Origin: Ancylobacter dichloromethanicus | Lineage (GTDB): Bacteria > Pseudomonadota > Alphaproteobacteria > Rhizobiales > Xanthobacteraceae | Direction: 5' to 3' | DNA length: 64,000 nucleotides | NCBI RefSeq assembly: GCF_018390645.1 | Contig: NZ_JAHBGC010000010.1 | Location: forward strand, 1-64,000 | In this document: piece after piece, positions 54,128 to 63,228 of the stretch | How positions within the stretch are numbered: the first letter of the stretch is position 1 | Layout of the letters: each line of letters begins with the position of its first letter | Made by a program: the position numbers and the translations under genes | Notes under the pieces: generated by a model | What the model saw: only the letters and a program-made list of their open reading frames with translations | Told to the model about the DNA's origin: nothing | The model's database searches: none

Positions 54128-54910
54128 ATGTCGGATTCCTATTCCCCGATGTCGAAAACGCTACGAAAGCCGCCCCTTGCCCGTGCATCAGTAGAGGTGT
54201 TCCAGCAAGGCATCCACCGGATGCGGGGTCGGGCGCTCATTTGGAAAGCAACGCCGTTGGAAACGTTGAACTTTGCCATCGCCAACTGGTCGCAGATCGT
54301 GGCGCGCGGCTGGGAGCACATCTCGCTTGTCGGCGTGGCGGTCAGCGTCGCGGTGCTCACGGGCGTGCCGATCGGCATCCTCATCACCCAGAGCCGCGTC
54401 GCGGCCGACCGTGTGCTCTATGTTGCCGCGATCATCATGACGATCCCGTCCATCGCCTTCTTCGGCCTGCTCATCCCGGTGCTGTCGCCGATCGGCCAGG
54501 GCATCGGCTATCTGCCGGCGGTGATCGCCCTTGTCTTCTACGCGCAACTGCCGATCATCCGGAATACCTATACCGCCATAATGAACATCGACCCGGCGCT
54601 GCGCGAGGCCGCGCGCGGCATGGGGATGACCGCGTTCCAGCGCCTGCGCGAGGTGGAACTGCCGGTCGCGCTGCCGGTCATCGTCAATGGCGTGCGCAAC
54701 GCGGTGGTGCTCAACATCGCCATCGCCACCATCGCGACCTATATCGGCGCCGGCGGGCTCGGCGTGTTCATCTCGCGCGGCATTTCGCAGACCGATCCGC
54801 GCCAGCTCATCACCGGCGCGATCGCGGTCAGCGTGCTCGCCATCCTCGCCGATCTCGGCCTTCTCCTGCTGCAGCGGCGCCTCACGCCCGTTGGGCTGCG
54901 GCAATCCTGA
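54128..54910 (+). CDS. OpuC/Opu-type betaine ABC permease (system 1)
   Basis: 260 residues, with five to six helices and the EAA loop REAARGMGMTAFQRLREVEL. The family imports glycine betaine, choline, carnitine or proline betaine. The start is uncertain: ATG at 54128 has GGGGGA upstream but gives a long cytoplasmic tail of about 46 residues. A TTG at 54265 (LNFAIANWSQIV) would match the usual family start, with GGAAAC in front. It begins the plus-strand importer. Confidence 0.85.
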   Translation: MSDSYSPMSKTLRKPPLARASVEVFQQGIHRMRGRALIWKATPLETLNFAIANWSQIVARGWEHISLVGVAVSVAVLTGVPIGILITQSRVAADRVLYVAAIIMTIPSIAFFGLLIPVLSPIGQGIGYLPAVIALVFYAQLPIIRNTYTAIMNIDPALREAARGMGMTAFQRLREVELPVALPVIVNGVRNAVVLNIAIATIATYIGAGGLGVFISRGISQTDPRQLITGAIAVSVLAILADLGLLLLQRRLTPVGLRQS

Positions 54911-54923
54911 CAGCGGAGGCGAC

Positions 54924-56030
54924 ATGATCCGGCTCAAGAATCTCACCAAGATATTCGGTGCCACCACCGCCGTCGACAATGTCAGCATGGAGGTCGGCGC
55001 CGGCGAGGTCTGTGTGCTGCTCGGTCCATCGGGCTGCGGCAAGACGACGACGATGAAGATGGTCAATCGCCTGATCGAACCGTCCGGCGGGCGCATCTTC
55101 ATCGACGGCAAGGATGTGACCGAGGTCGACGCAGTGCAACTGCGCCGCTCCATCGGTTATGTCATCCAGCAGATCGGCCTGTTTCCCAACAAGACGGTCG
55201 AGGACAATATCTGCGTGGTGCCCGACATGCTCGGCCATGACCGCAAGGCTTCGCGCAAACGCGCCGCTGAACTGCTGGAAATGGTCAATCTCGAGCCCGC
55301 CGCCTACGCCCGGCGCTACCCGAAGGAACTTTCCGGCGGCCAGCAGCAGCGCATCGGCGTCATCCGCGCGCTGGCGGCCGATCCACCGGTGCTGCTCATG
55401 GACGAGCCCTTCGGCGCCATCGACCCGATCAACCGCGAGGTGATCCAGGACGAGTTCATGAAGCTGCAGGCGGCGCTGAAGAAGACGGTGATCTTCGTCA
55501 GCCACGACATCGACGAGGCGGTGAAGATGGCCTCGCGCATCGCCATCTTCAAAGCCGGCCGGCTGGTGCAGTACGATACGCCCGACAATATTCTGGCACA
55601 TCCGATCGACAGCTTCGTCGCCGATTTCGTGGGGGCCGACCGCACCCTCAAGCGGCTGCGCCTGATCGCGGTGCGGGACGCCATGGCGGAGAATCCACCG
55701 CGCGTGACGGCACAGGATGCGGTGGAAACCGCGATCGCGCTGATGGAGAGCCACGGCCACATCTCGGTGGTGATGGTCGGCCCGCAGGGGCGGGCGCGCG
55801 GGTTTGTCCGGCTGGAGGCGCTGCGCGGCAAGAAGGGCGTGGTCGGCGATCATTTCGAGAAGCTTCCGAGCGTGATCGACATCGACGACAATCTGCGCAA
55901 TGCGGTGTCGCGCATGTTCACCAACGATCAGTCCTGGCTCGCCTGCGTCGACGCTTCCGGCGTCTATCAGGGCTACATCACCCAGCGCGGCATCACCCAT
56001 CTTCTGGGTGCAACCTATCGGGACAGGTGA
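54924..56030 (+). CDS. OpuC-type betaine ABC ATPase with CBS domains (system 1)
   Basis: 368 residues. Walker A GPSGCGKTT, signature LSGGQQQR, Walker B VLLMDEPFGAID and H-loop SHDIDEAV are present. A C-terminal CBS pair (about 250-365) follows, as in OpuCA/ProV, where it senses ionic strength or nucleotides. GGAGG lies upstream. It is flanked by the two permeases. Confidence 0.92.
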   Translation: MIRLKNLTKIFGATTAVDNVSMEVGAGEVCVLLGPSGCGKTTTMKMVNRLIEPSGGRIFIDGKDVTEVDAVQLRRSIGYVIQQIGLFPNKTVEDNICVVPDMLGHDRKASRKRAAELLEMVNLEPAAYARRYPKELSGGQQQRIGVIRALAADPPVLLMDEPFGAIDPINREVIQDEFMKLQAALKKTVIFVSHDIDEAVKMASRIAIFKAGRLVQYDTPDNILAHPIDSFVADFVGADRTLKRLRLIAVRDAMAENPPRVTAQDAVETAIALMESHGHISVVMVGPQGRARGFVRLEALRGKKGVVGDHFEKLPSVIDIDDNLRNAVSRMFTNDQSWLACVDASGVYQGYITQRGITHLLGATYRDR

Positions 56031-56779
56031 TGGAGGGCACCCGCACCGCACACCCGATGGCGGCACTGGCGACCTTGTGGCGCCTCGCGCTGCTCGGCCT
56101 GGTCTTCGTCCTCGGCGTATGGGCGAACGCCAGCGGCACGCTGAGCGCGATGATGCTCTATCGCGAGGATATCAGCTTCCTCACCCTCCAGCATCTGGAG
56201 CTGGTCGCCATCTCGGGCGCGATCGCCATCGTCACCGGCATCCCGATCGGCATTCTCCTTGCCCGACGCAGCCTCGGACTGTTCGGGCCGCTGCTCGCCC
56301 AGATCATCAATCTCGGCACCACCATCCCGACGCTGGCCATTCTCGCCTTGGCGATGACGGTGCTCGGGCTCGGGGCACCGCCGGCGATCTTCGGGCTGGC
56401 CGTGCTGACGCTGCTGCCCATCGTCCTCAACACTGTCGCCGGTCTGCGCGCCGTGCCGCCGGCGCTGGTGGAGGCGGCGCGGGGCATGGGAATGACCAAT
56501 CGGCAGATCCTTTTCCAGGTCGAGCTTCCCAATGCGCTGTTCGTCATCGCCGCCGGCATCCGCACGGCGCTGGCCATCAATGTCGGCACCGTGCCGCTCG
56601 CCTTCCTCATCGGCGGCGGCGGGCTGGGCGAGCTGATCTTCACCGGCATCGACTTGATGGACACCGGCCTCCTGCTGGCGGGCGCGATCCCCACCGCATT
56701 GCTCGCCGTCGGCGTCGATCTCGTCGTCGGGCAATTGCAGTTCTGGCTGGTGCCACGCGGTGTCAACCCCTTGCGATAA
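56030..56779 (+). CDS. OpuC-type betaine ABC permease (system 1, second)
   Basis: 249 residues with EAARGMGMTNRQILFQVELP as the EAA loop and helices from about 12. It starts one base inside the ATPase stop (TGATG) or at a GTG one codon earlier. Confidence 0.9.
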   Translation: MEGTRTAHPMAALATLWRLALLGLVFVLGVWANASGTLSAMMLYREDISFLTLQHLELVAISGAIAIVTGIPIGILLARRSLGLFGPLLAQIINLGTTIPTLAILALAMTVLGLGAPPAIFGLAVLTLLPIVLNTVAGLRAVPPALVEAARGMGMTNRQILFQVELPNALFVIAAGIRTALAINVGTVPLAFLIGGGGLGELIFTGIDLMDTGLLLAGAIPTALLAVGVDLVVGQLQFWLVPRGVNPLR

Positions 56780-56800
56780 CAACATCCAGAGGAGAACAAG

Positions 56801-57682
56801 ATGCGTTTCCTGAAAGCTGCGGCATTCGCCGCTGTCATCCTTGGCAGTCTCAGTGCGGCCAGTGCCGCCACCCTCGTGGTCGGCGGCAAGAACTACACCG
56901 AACAGCAGCTCATGGCGGCCATGACCGCCCAACTGCTCAAGGCCAAGGGCTTCGACGTCGACAAGCGTGCCGGCCTCGGCACCGCGCCGCTGCGCCAGGC
57001 GCAGGAGAACGGCCAGATCGACGTGTATTGGGAATATACCGGCACCTCGCTCATCACCTTCAACAAGGTGACCGACAAGCTCGACGCCGCCGCGACCTAC
57101 GCCAAGGTGAAGGAGCTTGACGCTCCCAAGGGCCTGGTCTGGCTCAACCCGTCCCAGGCCAACAACACATACGCCTTCGCCATGCGCGCAGCCGATGCCA
57201 AGGCGAAGGGCATCGCCTCGATCTCGGACCTCGCCGCGAAGATCAATGGCGGCGAGACGCTGAGCTTCGGCTCGAACGCCGAATTCTATGCCCGGCCGGA
57301 CGGGCTCAAGCCATTGGAAGAGAGCTACGGATTCAGCTTCGGGCGCCCGAACGTCAAGCGCATGGATACCGGCATCGTCTATCAGGCGCTGAAGGACGGG
57401 CAGGTCGATGTCGGCCTCGTCTTCGCCACCGACGGGCGCATCCCCGCCTTCGACTTCGTGGTGCTGAAGGACGACAAGGGCTATTTCCCGACCTATGCGA
57501 TGACGCCGGTGGTCCGCAAGGAGGTGCTGGACGCCAACCCGCAGCTCGCCGACATCCTGAACGGCCTCTCCGCCAAGCTGGACGACCAGACCATGGCCCG
57601 GCTCAACGCCTCGATCGACGTCGACAAGAAGTCCGTCGAGGAGGTGGCGGCCGGCTTTCTTAAGGAACAGGGCCTGATCTGA
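56801..57682 (+). CDS. OpuC-type betaine-binding protein (system 1)
   Basis: 293 residues. A signal peptide (about 1-22, ASA) precedes an OpuAC-type domain: LVVGGKNYTEQQLMA, WEYTGTSLITF and ASIDVDKKSVEEVA. It lacks a lipobox and is therefore soluble in the periplasm. GAGGAGAA lies upstream. It is the last gene of the importer operon and precedes a palindromic element. Confidence 0.92.
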   Translation: MRFLKAAAFAAVILGSLSAASAATLVVGGKNYTEQQLMAAMTAQLLKAKGFDVDKRAGLGTAPLRQAQENGQIDVYWEYTGTSLITFNKVTDKLDAAATYAKVKELDAPKGLVWLNPSQANNTYAFAMRAADAKAKGIASISDLAAKINGGETLSFGSNAEFYARPDGLKPLEESYGFSFGRPNVKRMDTGIVYQALKDGQVDVGLVFATDGRIPAFDFVVLKDDKGYFPTYAMTPVVRKEVLDANPQLADILNGLSAKLDDQTMARLNASIDVDKKSVEEVAAGFLKEQGLI

Positions 57683-57688
57683 GCGGGA

Positions 57689-57788
57689 AGGACGACGTCG
57701 TCCCGGACGGCCGCAGGGCCGATCCGGGATCGTCTGCGGGAAATGCTGGGCGATCGCGGCTCTTCGCGGCGCTTCGGCCGGGATGACA
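57689..57788. repeat. Intergenic palindromic repeat (REP/RPE-like)
   Basis: Outer arms CGTCGTCCCGG (57696-57706) and CCGGGATGAC (57778-57787) are inverted repeats, with inner TCCCGGA/TCCGGGA (57701-57707, 57722-57728). Sequences of this TCGTCCCGGAC...CCGGGATGAC form are common intergenic elements in Hyphomicrobiales. It lies between converging genes and may also end both transcripts. Confidence 0.72.
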
Positions 57789-57795
57789 GGGTGCC

Positions 57796-58587
57796 TCAGC
57801 CTAGCCGGTACAGATCCGGCCGGCGGTCGGCGAGATAGTCATGGCCGGCGCGCCATTCCTCCACGGTGGAGCGCTTCACCTCCGCCGCGATCAGCGCCGG
57901 GCCCTCCGAGGTCGCGGCCGCCAGCACCGACCCGTCCGGCGCGGTGATGCGGCTCATGCCGATGAAGTTGAACGCCGCGTCCCGCCCCACGGCATTGGCA
58001 TAGACGACGTGGCAGCCATTCTCGTAGCCGCGCGCCGGCACGAGCATCTCCGGCACCACGCTGTAGGGTCGGCTGGTCGCGCTGATGACGACGAGCGTAT
58101 CGGCGCCGCGCAGAACCAGATCGCGGGCCGCCTCGGCGAATTCGAGATCGTAGCAAATCAGCAGGCCGAGCTTCAGGCCGCCCCACGCCATCACCGGCGA
58201 GGGCATGCCGGGAGTGAACAGGCCGCGCTCGTACGAACCCCAGAGGTTCACCTTGCGGTAATTGCCGCGGATGTCGCCGTCCGGGCCGATGGCGAGGGCG
58301 GCATTGTACAGCACGCCGTCCGCCGCTTCGGCATGGCCGAGGACGAACCCTTTCGCCGCGCGCCGGGCCAGGTCACGCACCTGGGCGATGACGGGCGAAT
58401 CCTGTGCCACGGCGAGGCGGTGCACGCGTGCCGCCTCGCCATAACCGCACAAGGCGAGTTCCGGCAGCACGATGAGATCGGCTTCCGGCGCCCCGGCGAC
58501 CGCGTGCTCCAGCAGGGCGAGCGCCTCGTCATGGCTCTCCGGCGGCGTCCCGTTCTGGGCGATGGCGATGCGCAGGCTGTCGGACAT
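57796..58587 (-). CDS. Nitrilase-superfamily carbon-nitrogen hydrolase
   Basis: 263 residues. The Glu-Lys-Cys triad is E43 (VLPELALCGYG), K112 (YRKVNLW) and C145 (LLICYDLEF). It hydrolyses an amide, N-carbamoyl or nitrile bond. It follows the binding protein of OpuC-type system 2 with hairpins between, so a betaine amide or related compound is a plausible substrate. AAGGGA lies 8 bases before the start. Confidence 0.9.
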   Translation of the reverse strand: MSDSLRIAIAQNGTPPESHDEALALLEHAVAGAPEADLIVLPELALCGYGEAARVHRLAVAQDSPVIAQVRDLARRAAKGFVLGHAEAADGVLYNAALAIGPDGDIRGNYRKVNLWGSYERGLFTPGMPSPVMAWGGLKLGLLICYDLEFAEAARDLVLRGADTLVVISATSRPYSVVPEMLVPARGYENGCHVVYANAVGRDAAFNFIGMSRITAPDGSVLAAATSEGPALIAAEVKRSTVEEWRAGHDYLADRRPDLYRLG

Positions 58588-58651
58588 GGGGTGTTCCCTT
58601 GATGGCGAATGCCGGGGTCCTGCCGCCCCGGCCCGGTGGTTTGTAGGGCTC

Positions 58652-58670
58652 AGGCTCCCGCCGGGAGCCT
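58652..58670 (-). terminator. Hairpin after the binding protein of system 2
   Basis: AGGCTCCC and GGGAGCCT (8-bp perfect stem, loop GCC) lie 5 bases past the binding-protein stop. A second stem, GCCGGGG/CCCCGGC, is at 58611-58632. Neither has a T tract; they probably protect the mRNA 3' end or attenuate the nitrilase gene. Confidence 0.55.
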
Positions 58671-58674
58671 CACC

Positions 58675-59586
58675 TCACTTCGGGATGAAGCCCTTGTCCT
58701 TCAGGTAGATCTCGGCGACCTTCTCAATGTCGAGGCCGTCAATATCGGCCTGTCCGTTCAGCTTGATCTGGGTCTCGGTGTCGAGCGAGTTGGTCACCGC
58801 CTCGATGGCCGGGCCAATCTCCGGGTGCCTGGCGAGCACGTCGTCGCGCACGGTGATGGCGGCGTTGTAGGCAGGGAAGAACAGCTTGTCGTCGTCCAGC
58901 ACGGCAAGGCCCACTTTGCCGATGCGAGCATCGGTGGCGAAGGCGACGATGACATCGACCGAGCCGCTGTCGACCGCCGTGTACATCAGGCCGATCTCCA
59001 TCGGCTTGATCGAGCCGAACTTGTAGCCGTAGTGCTTGCTCATGCCGGGATAGCCGTCGAGCGGGCGGGCGGCGAACTCCACCGAGGAGCCGAGCGTCCA
59101 ATTGGGCGCCTGCGAGGCAAGGTCCGAGATAGTCTTGATGTTCAGTTCCTTGGCCTTGTCCGCCTTCAGTGCCAGCGCATAGGTGTTGTTGAAGCTGGTC
59201 GGGGCGAGCCAGGTGATCTTGTACTGGTCCTTGTAGGCATCGTGGACGACCTCATAGGCCTTCTTCGGGTCTGTGATGGGGTCCTTCTTCAGCACGTTGG
59301 CCAGCGCGTCGCCGGTGTAGTCCGGCAGCACGTCGATGGCGCCGGAGAGGATCGCCTGCTGGGCGATGCCGGTGCCGCCGAGATTGGGGAAGCGCTCCAC
59401 CGGCAGGCCGAGCTTCTTCTCGATGACCAGCGCGGCCATGATGCCGAGCATGGCCTGCTCGGTGATGTTGGGCCAGCCGATCTTGATCGGGGTCTCGGCC
59501 TGGGCACGGGGAGTGGCGACGGCGGCGAGCGCCAGCGTCGCCGCAGCGGCGGCGCAGACGGCGCGACGGGTGAAGAGCCGGTTCAT
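58675..59586 (-). CDS. OpuC-type betaine-binding protein (system 2)
   Basis: 303 residues. A signal peptide (1-30, ending AQA) precedes an OpuAC-type domain (IKIGWPNITEQAML, VLPDYTGDALAN, TSFNNTYALAL). It is clearly related to the system 1 protein but diverged, so ligands probably differ. Its ATG overlaps the CocE hydrolase stop, so binding protein and hydrolase are translationally coupled. Confidence 0.91.
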   Translation of the reverse strand: MNRLFTRRAVCAAAAATLALAAVATPRAQAETPIKIGWPNITEQAMLGIMAALVIEKKLGLPVERFPNLGGTGIAQQAILSGAIDVLPDYTGDALANVLKKDPITDPKKAYEVVHDAYKDQYKITWLAPTSFNNTYALALKADKAKELNIKTISDLASQAPNWTLGSSVEFAARPLDGYPGMSKHYGYKFGSIKPMEIGLMYTAVDSGSVDVIVAFATDARIGKVGLAVLDDDKLFFPAYNAAITVRDDVLARHPEIGPAIEAVTNSLDTETQIKLNGQADIDGLDIEKVAEIYLKDKGFIPK

Positions 59587-61643
59587 GCGTTCAGTTCCTC
59601 TGGATGAGCGACGCTGTTGTCCGCGTCGTGGTTGCTGGTGCCTTCCCTCGGGATCGTGACGTCCCAGGTTCTTGTCCTGGCGAGAGCGTCCCCTTCGAAT
59701 AGGTCGAGCCTCGCGGTGATGTGGAAACTGTCGGCATCGCCGGTCATGCGGGCGAGGCTCTCGGTGCGGATCGACCAGTCGCCGCGCACCATGGTCATGA
59801 TCCAGCCGGTCTCGATGCAGGCCGAGAGCGGATCGCCGGCCACGACCTCATAGGTCTCGTCATTGATCCGGCCGATCACCATGCCGCTCGCCTTGATGCG
59901 CTCCTCGCCATAGTCGAGCTGGACGTGCATGCGCCGGGTGCCGGAGACAAGTTCGCTGGAATGCTCCCGGCGGAAGCTCCCGGCGCGCAGCGTCTCGCGC
60001 GGATCGGGCGTGGGCAGTACCGGCGCGTCCATGTCCGGCAGGATGCGCGAGTGCGCTCCCGGCTGCCAGACCGGGAGTTCAAGCCGGCTCGTCCCGGTGA
60101 AGACGCTCAGCATTGCGGCCTCGGGTGAGGGCCACGCCGTCGGCCAGTAGGAGGTGGAGACGGCAACGCGCAGGCGATGACCGGCCTTGAAGCGATGTCC
60201 TATGTCGTTCAGCGCGATCGCGACCGTATAGGGGCGCCCCGGTTCCAGCGTAACGAAGCGGTCGTGTCCCTCGACATGGTTGAGGTTGAGCAGCCCGTAG
60301 CTCACCCGCGCCGACGATCCATCGGGAGCGATGTCGTTCAGTCGTACCGCGACCATGGCGCGCGGCCGATCCACTGCCAGCTCAAGCCGCAAAACCGGCT
60401 GGCCGATGACCGAGAGGTCTTCTTCCAGCGGCGGCGTGTCGAAGCAGAGCGAGCGGGCGTCATCCTCGCGCTGGTCGGTCGGCTGGTCGGCGGCAACGCC
60501 ATAGGCGCACCACTCGCCGGCACCGAAGCCACTGTCGAGCGGGCTCAGATGGCGGAGTTCCACAGGCTGTGGTGGTGACGGTTCAAGTTTGGCGGTGCCG
60601 AGGAACAACGCCTGCTCGCTCACATCCGGCGAGGGCCAGCTGTCGAAGCCAACCCAGCTTCCGGGGCGCTCGACATGGGCGGGATCGGCCGGCAGTTCGT
60701 GCTGCAGCCAGACGCGCAGCAGCGGTTCACTCTCCACCGCGGTGTCGCGACCCTTCAGCCAGCGGTCCCACCAGCGCAGGCACTCGCCGAGGAAGTCGAT
60801 CTGCGGGCCGGGCACGGCGAGATGGGGATAGTCATGCCCCCACGGGCCGATCAACCCCCGGCGCATGCCGGGAAGCCCGGCGACGAGGCGCGGCACGGCG
60901 TTGGTGTAGGAATCCGCCCAGCCGCCGACCGCCAGCACCGGCACCTCGATGCGGGAATAATCCTCGCGGACCGAACCGTGCCGCCAATAGGCGTCGCGCA
61001 AGGGGTGGCGGGTCCATTCGGCAATGAACAGCGCGGCACGGTCGACCCGCTCCAGCCACATATCGCGCCAGCGCTCCCCTACCACGTCGGGGTCCTGCGG
61101 GCGGGAGAGGTCGGCGAAGAAGGTCTGCGACCAGGTGAGATTGGCGCTCAGCGGGCAGCCGCCCATGTAGTGGACGTCATCGGCATAGCGGTCATCGGTC
61201 GAGCCCACCGTGATGATGGCCTTTAACTGCGGCGGGCGCAGCGCGGCGACCTGCAGCGCGTTGAAGCCGCCCCAGGAGATACCCATCATGCCGATGCGGC
61301 CGTCGCACCAGGGCTGGGCCGCGATCCATTCCAGCGCCGCGAGGGCGTCGGCCTGTTCCTGCGGCGTGTATTCGTCCGCCAGCAGTCCCTCGGAATCGCC
61401 GGAGCCGCGAATGTCGATACGCAGTGCGGCATAGCCATGGGCGGCGAAGAAGGGGTGGACCTGGGCGTCCCGCGCGGCCATCCCGTCGGACTTGCGGTAG
61501 GGAATGTATTCGACGACCGCCGGCACCGGCCCTGCGAGGCCCGCCGGCCGCCACAGCCGCGCGGCGAGGCGCACACCGTCGGGCATGGGAATCCAGATGT
61601 TGCGCTGGCACTCCACCTCGTGCGGGGCTGCGGAATGGTGCAT
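59583..61643 (-). CDS. CocE/NonD-family alpha/beta hydrolase (X-Pro dipeptidyl-peptidase-like)
   Basis: 686 residues. The alpha/beta hydrolase core has nucleophile Ser123 (GISWGG), an Asp in GGWADSYTN and His in GPWGHDYP. A cap and C-terminal jelly-roll domain (about 390-680) follow, as in cocaine esterase and X-prolyl dipeptidyl peptidase. No signal peptide is seen, so it acts in the cytoplasm. Being inside a betaine importer operon, it may cleave an ester or peptide-like conjugate of the imported amine. GAGGGG lies 7 bases before the start. Confidence 0.9.
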   Translation of the reverse strand: MHHSAAPHEVECQRNIWIPMPDGVRLAARLWRPAGLAGPVPAVVEYIPYRKSDGMAARDAQVHPFFAAHGYAALRIDIRGSGDSEGLLADEYTPQEQADALAALEWIAAQPWCDGRIGMMGISWGGFNALQVAALRPPQLKAIITVGSTDDRYADDVHYMGGCPLSANLTWSQTFFADLSRPQDPDVVGERWRDMWLERVDRAALFIAEWTRHPLRDAYWRHGSVREDYSRIEVPVLAVGGWADSYTNAVPRLVAGLPGMRRGLIGPWGHDYPHLAVPGPQIDFLGECLRWWDRWLKGRDTAVESEPLLRVWLQHELPADPAHVERPGSWVGFDSWPSPDVSEQALFLGTAKLEPSPPQPVELRHLSPLDSGFGAGEWCAYGVAADQPTDQREDDARSLCFDTPPLEEDLSVIGQPVLRLELAVDRPRAMVAVRLNDIAPDGSSARVSYGLLNLNHVEGHDRFVTLEPGRPYTVAIALNDIGHRFKAGHRLRVAVSTSYWPTAWPSPEAAMLSVFTGTSRLELPVWQPGAHSRILPDMDAPVLPTPDPRETLRAGSFRREHSSELVSGTRRMHVQLDYGEERIKASGMVIGRINDETYEVVAGDPLSACIETGWIMTMVRGDWSIRTESLARMTGDADSFHITARLDLFEGDALARTRTWDVTIPREGTSNHDADNSVAHPEELNA

Positions 61644-61654
61644 CGTCGCGCCCC

Positions 61655-62587
61655 TCAGCCCGTGCTGACGCGCAGGAGATCGCGGATGTGCAGGCTGCCG
61701 CCGCCCTCCACCGCAAGCGCGTCGCTGCCGGTGTCGAGCATGCGCAGGAAGGCGCCCTCCAGCGTCGCCGCGCGATTGATGGAAGGCGTGTCGGCCGGGG
61801 CGGCGTCCGCGCTCATGACAGAGGCGACGGAGAGCGTGCTGAGCAGCTTCACCAGCCGGTCGTGACCGATCAGCTCCGCGACGAAAGCGTCCTTCGGGTG
61901 ACGCAATATATCGACCGGCGCCTCATGCTGCACCAGCCGCCCCGCGCGCAGCACGGCGACCTTGTCGCCGAGGCGGATCGCCTCGTCCATGTCGTGGGTG
62001 ACGATGATAATGGTCTTGCGCACCTTGCCCTGGATCGCCAGCAACTTGTCCTGCACCCGCACGCGGGTGATCGGGTCGAGTGCGCCGAAGGGCTCGTCCA
62101 TGAGAAGCACCGGCGGATCGGCGGCGAGCGCACGGGCGACGCCCACGCGCTGCTGCTGGCCGCCGGAGAGGTTGCGCGGGTAGCGGGCACGATGGGTCTG
62201 CGGCACCAGGCCGACCAGGGTGAGCAATTCGTCGACGCGCGCGTCGATGCGGGGCTTGTTCCAGCCCAGCAGGCGGGGAACGATGGCGATGTTCTCCGCC
62301 ACGCTCATATGCGGGAACAGGCCGACATACTGGATGACGTAGCCGATCATCCGCCGCAGTTCTTTCACCGGCATCCGCGAGATCGGCGTGTCGCCAAGCA
62401 CGATGTCGCCGCTCGACGGCTCGATCAGCCGGTTGACCATCTTCATCGTCGTGGTCTTGCCGCAGCCGGAGGGGCCGACCAGTGCGAGGATGGTACCGGC
62501 CTCGACCGTCAGCGACAGGCGATCCACCGCCGGCGGCGTGCCGGGGAAGGCCTTCGTGACATCGCGGAACTCGACCTGGAGCGCCAT
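61655..62587 (-). CDS. OpuC-type betaine ABC ATPase (system 2)
   Basis: 310 residues. Walker A GPSGCGKTT, signature LSGGQQQR, Walker B VLLMDEPFGALD and H-loop THDMDEAI are intact. The C-terminal part after about 240 is short, so the full CBS pair seen in system 1 is missing or degenerate; regulation may differ. AGGAGG lies 8 bases upstream. Confidence 0.91.
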   Translation of the reverse strand: MALQVEFRDVTKAFPGTPPAVDRLSLTVEAGTILALVGPSGCGKTTTMKMVNRLIEPSSGDIVLGDTPISRMPVKELRRMIGYVIQYVGLFPHMSVAENIAIVPRLLGWNKPRIDARVDELLTLVGLVPQTHRARYPRNLSGGQQQRVGVARALAADPPVLLMDEPFGALDPITRVRVQDKLLAIQGKVRKTIIIVTHDMDEAIRLGDKVAVLRAGRLVQHEAPVDILRHPKDAFVAELIGHDRLVKLLSTLSVASVMSADAAPADTPSINRAATLEGAFLRMLDTGSDALAVEGGGSLHIRDLLRVSTG

Positions 62588-62598
62588 CGGCGCGCCTC

Positions 62599-63228
62599 CT
62601 ATGATACGCGCCGGCTGGCCAGACGCTCCAGCCCGAACAGCAGGTAGTTGACGGTGATGGCCAGCAGCGCGGTAAGGCCGGAGCCGATCAGCAGCGGCGT
62701 CGTGTCCATCCGGGAAATGCCCTGCAAAATGAGCGTGCCCAGGCTGTCGACGCCGATATAGGCGGTCAGCGTCAGCACCGAGACCAGCATCACCGCCGAG
62801 ATGCGCACGCCGGCGATGACGATGGGCAAGATGGCCGGCACCTCGACCCGCAGCAGGATCTGCGCCGGCGACATTCCCATGCCCCGCGCCGCCTCCAGCA
62901 GGCGCGGGTCGATCGAGGCGAAGCCGCTCGCCGTGTTGCGCAGGATGGGCAGCACGCCCTTCACGAAGAGCGGGATGAGCGCCCCGGAAATGCCGATGCC
63001 GAGAAACGGGATCGCCAGTGCCAGCAGTACGATTTCCGGGCAGGCCTGCAGCACGTTCACGACCGGTACGATCAGCGTGTCGAGGCGCTTGAAGCGATGC
63101 ACCAGCGTGCCGAGCACGACGCCCAGCACAATGGCGGCGGAAAGCGCTATGGCGAACAGGATGACGTGCTGTTCCAGCAGAAACAGGATGTTGTCGCCGA
63201 AGACGTCGATATATTCCGCGAAGCTCAT
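62599..63228 (-). CDS. OpuC-type betaine ABC permease (system 2, first)
   Basis: 209 residues from 63228, with six helices and the EAA loop EAARGMGMSPAQILLRVEVP. It overlaps the second permease by ATGA. A longer frame upstream is shadow. Confidence 0.9.
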   Translation of the reverse strand: MSFAEYIDVFGDNILFLLEQHVILFAIALSAAIVLGVVLGTLVHRFKRLDTLIVPVVNVLQACPEIVLLALAIPFLGIGISGALIPLFVKGVLPILRNTASGFASIDPRLLEAARGMGMSPAQILLRVEVPAILPIVIAGVRISAVMLVSVLTLTAYIGVDSLGTLILQGISRMDTTPLLIGSGLTALLAITVNYLLFGLERLASRRVS

